From: Nematostella vectensis
Taxonomy: Eukaryota; Cnidaria; Anthozoa; Actiniaria; Edwardsiidae
Assembly (NCBI RefSeq): GCF_932526225.1
Contig: NC_064040.1
Location: 12,686,856-12,750,855 of the forward strand
Direction of reading: 5' to 3'
DNA: 64,000 nt
Program-made: the position numbers and the translations under genes
Notes under the pieces: generated by a model
Databases searched by the model: none
What the model was told of the DNA's origin: nothing
Seen by the model: only the letters and a program-made list of their open reading frames with translations
In this document: positions 58,181 to 64,000 of the stretch, piece by piece
Layout of the letters: every line of letters starts with the position of its first letter
Numbering within the stretch: the first letter of the stretch is position 1

Positions 58181-60766
58181 TTTCAAAGCCTACAGGTAGG
58201 CTAGACATACACCGAAATAAGCGTGGAAAATACCCAGCGACATTTTTTGACCCACTCCCTTAACAAGAATATGGGCTGTTTTCAAGATGATTTTATTTTA
58301 ACGCGAAAGCAAGGCATTGGTAGGTTAGAGTTTATTAACAGCCCCTTGCAAATATTTGCAGCATTTTTTTACCAATCTATCTAATTTTAGCTTTAAGATT
58401 TATTGTAAACGAACAAAACACGATTTCATTCCCTTGAGGGAGGGTCAGAAACCCAACCCTACCCCCCACAGGGGTCCCGCCTGCCACGCTATGTAACATG
58501 TACAGCTCATTTTGTTTTATTATTTGTTAATAGTAATCATATTATAACAATATTATGCACTTTATAATGCACTATATATTGAATGATTTTATTTAAATGA
58601 AAATTATATATCATGCAATCTACCCGGATTGCTGGTAGTTTGTCACATCTTTTTATTGTTTACCTATATCAATAAAGATTGTGAGCTGTAACCCTCGTCC
58701 CTAGTTAGTAAGCAAATAAATGAAGGCTAAAAAACTGATATATTCTGATAGTTCATAAGCTGCTGCTTCACATGCAAGCATGTTTACAAAATAATCAAAT
58801 CTGCCGAACGGCAGAAGCCAGATTCGGATTTCTCAGTATTATACCATTGCTGGAATTTGCTGAATAATAAATAATTGCCCGTATAACCAGTCGGAACGAG
58901 TTTTTTTCCCAAGCATCCTCTACAGCGCCCCCCAAAAATATTGACCCAGCACAACTATTTCGACTCCACAAAATTTGCCAGCAGAACCATTCGGGACAAT
59001 TGTTTTCCTAGCAACTCGAGGGGTCTAACATCTGCGGAACAGATATTTGCAAATTCGTGTCTAGAAGATCTTACCAAAGGGGAGTAGGTGGTTTCAGCTC
59101 CCTTCCCCCCTCCCTCTCCGTGGAAGTCATCCTTTTTACGCTATGTGCATTCTCTCTGCCGTTACCGAATTAATTATGTTATTTAAATTAATTATAATTT
59201 TGTGCAACGAAAACGCATACCCAAACATTCCGTCGGAAACTTCCGGATAAACATCTTCGGCAACCCTACTTACCATTATCCGAGGAGCGCTTTTTGCCCT
59301 TAACCCTTTACTTGGAATTGTGCTCTAAAGCCCCGTGCAAACATGCGCCAGCACCTCACGCAGCACATTGACTTGCAAATGACATTTTTGGCAATGAAAT
59401 TGAGGTGATTACAGGCGATGTAGAGGTGATTTTGGGGCTTCTTTATGAATATAAAACCATCAAGGTAAATTTGAGTTGCGCCCTGTGTGAATTTTACTCG
59501 TCAAACCAGTTTTTTACCCGCTCAATCCAGGATTAATAAATCGGGGGATTACTTGGCTTTCCAGAAGGGTGAGTTATCCATAGAAATTTAGCGAATTTGC
59601 ACCTGGGACTGGCGCTGATTTAGGTTCAAGTTATTTGGCCTTTCAGGAACCTGCCCCAGGTTCTTTCCATAAAATAGTAATCTTCTTGCTTGATTTTTGT
59701 GGTGAAGTTTTCAACATCTTTCTCTCGTCGAATAATATCGCTTTGGTCTCTCGAAATGCGTCCGTCATTATTAGGGTTCTAAAGAGAAGTGGGGAAGGTG
59801 CCGGGTTTTCTTGTCCTGTCCAGTTCTCAATCTGGAAAGAAAAGAACGCTGGCGCGTTTGTTTTCCTTTTCCCTCACCCAACACCAATCTCAGTTGTTTC
59901 CTAAGGGGAAACAGAACAACGTATACAAATACACTTTTTTTAGAAAAACGTCTAATTTTCAGTTGACGTTGGGCCGTTCTTATTCTTGGGACATTTTAAG
60001 CCTGAATATTCCGATATTCTTAAATTTTAGTGTATATCAGAATAATATATAGATTTAGGCACTGCCTTTACTGCAATGATAACTACACTATTGATCAATA
60101 GGAAAAATAAGGTTGTTACTATGAGCAAAATTTAAATTTTAGAACGCATCAGGACTAAAAATAAAACTTTTTTCTGCTATATTACCTTGGCATGTTCTTA
60201 GCATTTTCTTGAAATTTGGTGAAATCTCAGGCTGGACGTTATTATAAAAAAGGTCCTTATAAAAAATATCAGAATATTTTTGAGAGTTATACGAGGAACG
60301 GCTTATATCGATCCCATATGTTTACTGTAAACCATGAGACACACGGTAGCGTAAACCACTATGTAATAATCTATTCATACGTACACAGTGAGCTTGTGTT
60401 GCCTAGCACGGGTATGGATTCTGGAATTTGACAAAAGTCTTGGGCTCGGATTCCGAAACGCGGGTCTCGGATTTACTCATCATTACCCCTATTGGAAAAT
60501 TTCGAAGACATTCATTTTGCTACCATAGGTAGCGAAAGCTCTGTCAATTTATGAAACATGAGCCGGCGAGTAGACCGCTGAATTGTGGGCATGCGCAGGA
60601 GTACTTTTGTTTTTCACTTGGCGCGGAAATTTGATTTCAACGGCTTCGCGTCTTCCGAATTGCTCCCTTGTTTTTATCTGTAGACTACCTAAACGAGCGA
60701 ATATCGGGAAATATTGTAATGAAGAAGAATATTTAGTGCCCTTATTACTGATCTGGTGAATCCATC
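58181..60766. other. Intergenic spacer between gene E and the KNL1-like gene
   Basis: AT-rich DNA without a convincing gene. The short ORFs near 59635-60052 and 60216-60431 show no motif or splice context that supports them. The last few hundred bases should contain the KNL1-like promoter. Confidence 0.45.
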
Positions 60767-62122
60767 ATGGAAGTGGGCGAAATTCCGAGTATGGATGTCG
60801 AAAATAGGTGAGTGTACGACCAGCCAAACAAACAACGCAGAGCAGTTCACACCATCTCAAGCCAACAATTTCTTACTACTTATAATAAGATGAAACGCTT
60901 CTAGACCTTAATTTTTTCTTCGTGTGATAGGATCGTAACCGGTGGAAAGAAGAAATCCAGTCGGCGTTCGTCGGTAAGTACAGTAAACTAACTGACCGAC
61001 TACAATAGGAAAGCCTCCGTTTTGTCTGTTGATTTGAGAGATGAAAAGGTTTTGTCGTTGGCGTTTTTATTCTGTTACCTAGCAGAACGGAATAACAGTG
61101 AAAGGACGCTATCTTCTATATTCGAAGTTGATTGCAATTTCTAATGCTATTTGCCCTTTTACACCTTTTAAAAATCTAGAAAGAGAGTCCCCTCTAAGAC
61201 CAGCGTTCGTTCACTGGTTGATAAAGTTGAATTGAGGTTGATCATTCCCTAAAAAAATGCTTGTCAAATGCAAGAATCAGTAGCTGGAAATTATTATCCT
61301 TGGAATTTGACATGATATCCTGTCAAATTTAAACAGATACCTCAATTCAGTTGCAGTTTTAAAATCTTAGCTGTATTTCCAAATCTCTAGGTGTATAACA
61401 ATGAGGCCCCTTGTATGTGGGCTCCTTGTACAGTAATATGGACCTTATGCAACAAAATTGGATTTAAAAACGACATGCATATTCCATAAAGACCATTGAT
61501 GTCTGTGACAGCATAAAGATAGGGAAAGCCTGTTCTGGTTTTGCTGTAGTCGATGAAAAAAAATCTTTTGAACAATTTGTGAGTGCACACACCTTTCTCA
61601 ATGTTGTTGACATTTCATTAGGTCCCTAGCATTTTACTGGAGCAACCTTCGCTGAAAAATACAGTATGGCTTAATTAACCCTCTGGTGTAATATGGAAAA
61701 TTAAAGAATTAGTTTTTATGTTCAAGCATATTGTATACTGTAGTTTCTTCCCTTGACCAAACTTTAACCATTTGTTTACAATATTGCTTTTCCCATGTTA
61801 TTAATCTAAGATTTAACCAATCCAGATCTTGAAGACTTCTCAATCACCTATAAAGGGAGTTCTTGAGGATATTGATCTCAATGCAGTATCAGAAAAGGGG
61901 TAAGCTTGGAACTGTGCATTTGTTTTGGAACTGCTTGATGTGATAGGCGGATATTGAAGTGGAGGGGAGGGTGTAACCCTTTATTTGATAATCTTGAGAT
62001 CTTTTGAACACTCAAAGATGTGCTGTACTGCCTGTATAATATTCTTATTTTTCTCTTAGTGACAGGAAGTCCAAGAGATCGTCTGGAAGAAGAGTCAGTT
62101 TTGCCCCCAAAAATGAAGTCAA
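60767..62122 (+). CDS. KNL1: KNL1-like kinetochore scaffold, N-terminal exons (partial)
   Basis: Four small exons join in frame: 60767-60807, 60931-60973, 61826-61899 and 62060-62122, followed by a donor (GTAAGT), so the gene runs past the window. The 73 or so encoded residues contain RRSSILK, made across the exon 2/3 junction, and GRRVSFAP in exon 4. In animal KNL1 (CASC5/Spc105/Blinkin) the N-terminus carries SILK and RVSF motifs that recruit protein phosphatase 1 to the kinetochore. Aurora B phosphorylation of their serines blocks this. Spacing and basic context match that family. The identification rests on these two motifs and their order, since the rest of the protein is off the edge. 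Confidence 0.8.
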
Positions 62123-62437
62123 GTAAGTAAGGGTTAGATAATGGACCCGAGTGTTCTATGGGATGTTGGAATTCTAGTCATCGCTGCATGACTTAAAGCA
62201 AGAGCACTTGATTTTCTGTCCCAGGAAAAAAAGGGTGCGGTTTTAACCATTAGGCTAAAAAATGTAAGCAAGGGGAAAGCGGGGACGAATCCCCCATCAA
62301 AAACATGAAGAAGTAAGGTCTGCAGACATGAGAAGAAAAGGATAAACCGAGGTCTTCAGGTGCTATGTCTTTGCTTCCTTTGCTAAGCTACGTTGATATA
62401 TTTGTGACTAACTTTGATATTAGTAAACACAATTGAC

Positions 62438-62633
62438 CCATTGACTCCTGGCTATTTTTGAGCTGAATTTACAAAAAACAGACTGAAAACAGATACCTCC
62501 CCCCTATTCTGAGTTTTATACAGCCCATCAAAGTCAAACACAGCTGCACCTAGTCAGCGGTATCCAAGCTTTCCAACAGTGCTTTGCGGTCCCCACTTTT
62601 AATCCCTCGTCGTTGTGCTGAAGCCAGCACAAG
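62438..62633 (+). repeat. Dispersed repeat, about 200 bases (second copy)
   Basis: Nearly identical to 30816-31018 and in the same orientation. It has a shorter C tract (CCCCCC against about 13 C). It lies in the intron after exon 4 of the KNL1-like gene. Confidence 0.9.
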
Positions 62634-63492
62634 TTGATGGTTGCTTGTATTTTTCATCAAAAATACAGCTATGAGCATATTAGGAGAGTGTCTCAGGACA
62701 TCATGAAGTCTTTTGGGGCATAATTGAGTGCTTTGCTTATGGATATTTGCAAGCAAAGGTGGATTCATGATAATTTTTTCTTGTTTGGCTTTGCCTGGAT
62801 GAGAAAATAATTTTCTAATGAATCACCACAACTCTCCTAAATGCTGTCTTTTCTGAAACCAAATTGATTCCAAAATTGTTTACACTGCTATTCTGGGTCT
62901 GTATGACCTGGAATTGATTTGTTTGGCTTCGGGGTAAAAAGACCATCTGACTTTGGGAAGAGGAGTGTTGACTGGCCCTCCCCTCGTGGATTTGCCCCTG
63001 GATCTCCCAGAATGCTTTGCAATATGTAAAGACATCTTCGTGGTTTTACAAGCCTTCAAGGAGTGTTCATTGTGTTTTGAGGCCATGGAAATTAACTGGA
63101 GGATCAGAATAAAGGTATCTATTTGTGTCTTGAGCTGTGTTTGCTGATCTCTCTCCCTTGTGTTGTATTTTGAGGGTTTTATTGAGAGGGGTGATTCTGC
63201 TTTTCTTTCCTTGTTCGATTTGAAATTTGTCAAAGAACCTGTGCTATTATTTGGCTTAAGAGTAGTTGCCTTGGTTGGATGCATATCTTCAAGACCATTT
63301 ATCCCTTAGACTGATGCCTGGGTATCTTTATCTTGTTGTGTTTAGTTTGCATTTATGAATTTTTTGTGTTGTCGGTACTTCCCAAAGCCGGTTGAGGGGT
63401 CAATGTGTTTACATTCTTTTTGCTTTCTTTTTTTCTCTATGATGTGAAGCAGTTGAGAATTTTGAATAACAGGGACATTTTATTGAGGTTTG

Positions 63493-63650
63493 TAGTTAGT
63501 AATATATTAGTAGTCATCTTCTTAGTGATTAGTATTCCCTAAGTTGCAACCTTGTTTTCATTGTTTTACTCAAGGAAAACAATTAAAACAAGGTTGCAAC
63601 TTAGGGAATACTAATCAGATACTAAGTAGATAACCACTAATTACTAACTA
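63493..63650. repeat. Near-perfect hairpin in the KNL1-like gene intron
   Basis: A perfect 32-base stem (63527-63558 with 63585-63616) is extended outward by TAGTTAGTAAT and its inverse. The loop is 26 bases. It is probably a small foldback MITE. A transcribed small-RNA hairpin is the alternative. Confidence 0.85.
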
Positions 63651-64000
63651 CATTTCCCACTAATTCCCTATTGTTCAATGCCCTCGCTTCTTGGCACCTT
63701 AATTACTATGAGATTTAGGGGGTTGAAATGGAGGGCACTGATTGGTTGAGTGGCAGTGATCATTTTCTAAGTGTTAGTTAGTGAATCCCCTGAAACACAA
63801 AACTGCCTCTATATTGCTTTAAATCACTTAAATATAACCAAAAATTCCATGGATGTCTTAAACAGTACAGGGAATGCTGTATGAAAGCTGTGATGATGTT
63901 GCAGGCTTGTCTCTAATCTTTGTTATAGCATGGCTTTGTTTTTAACTCTGATAACTTCCACTTACTCAAACTGTTTTTATTTCCTTCATGGATGCAATGA

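Overview
This window reads as nuclear DNA of an early-branching animal, most likely an anthozoan cnidarian (a sea anemone or relative). That is inferred from spliced animal genes (a KNL1-type kinetochore protein, a BTB-BACK-Kelch protein, membrane-anchored collagens) sitting among Penelope-like, Polinton-like and many foldback or TIR elements. No species is proven. All coordinates and exon joins were read by eye from splice signals, frame and paralogy.

The main theme is a cluster of paralogous type II membrane collagen-like genes on the + strand. Each complete gene has a first exon (cytoplasmic tail, one membrane span, then CxC or CxxC, ending in phase 1), one or more coil exons, a collagen exon or exons, and a last exon ending in a conserved cysteine-rich domain. 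Complete genes: copy 1 (6090-9746), copy 2 (15740-19650), gene C (33100-39444) and gene E (49258-57593). Solitary first exons or relics: B (12844-13368), a decayed copy of the copy 1/2 exon (31234-31717) and D (41247-41487). Copies 1 and 2 lie in a recent segmental duplication (1-10570 and 14002-20470). Copy 1 carries a 4.3 kb insertion one base before its start codon. Copy 2 has 12 instead of 5 collagen repeat units.

Between the duplicates lies a 5'-truncated Penelope-like element (RT end plus GIY-YIG, 10602-12041) followed by a complete minimal hammerhead ribozyme (12148-12190). From about 21.9 to 30.4 kb lies a decayed Polinton-like element: an integrase interrupted by a foldback MITE, a frameshifted protein-primed-type PolB, a frameshifted RING protein and several unknown ORFs. 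From 42.2 to 49.1 kb lies a 6.9 kb DNA transposon with roughly 0.7-0.8 kb inverted repeats and a four-exon DDE (rve-type) transposase with consistent splice phases. It separates exon D from gene E.

Gene E hosts an intronless Kelch gene (52651-54366) in its second intron. The right edge holds the first four exons of a KNL1-like gene with SILK and RVSF PP1-docking motifs. The remaining intergenic and intronic DNA is AT-rich, with minisatellites, G/C homopolymers and foldback elements. I saw no tRNA, rRNA or CRISPR array.
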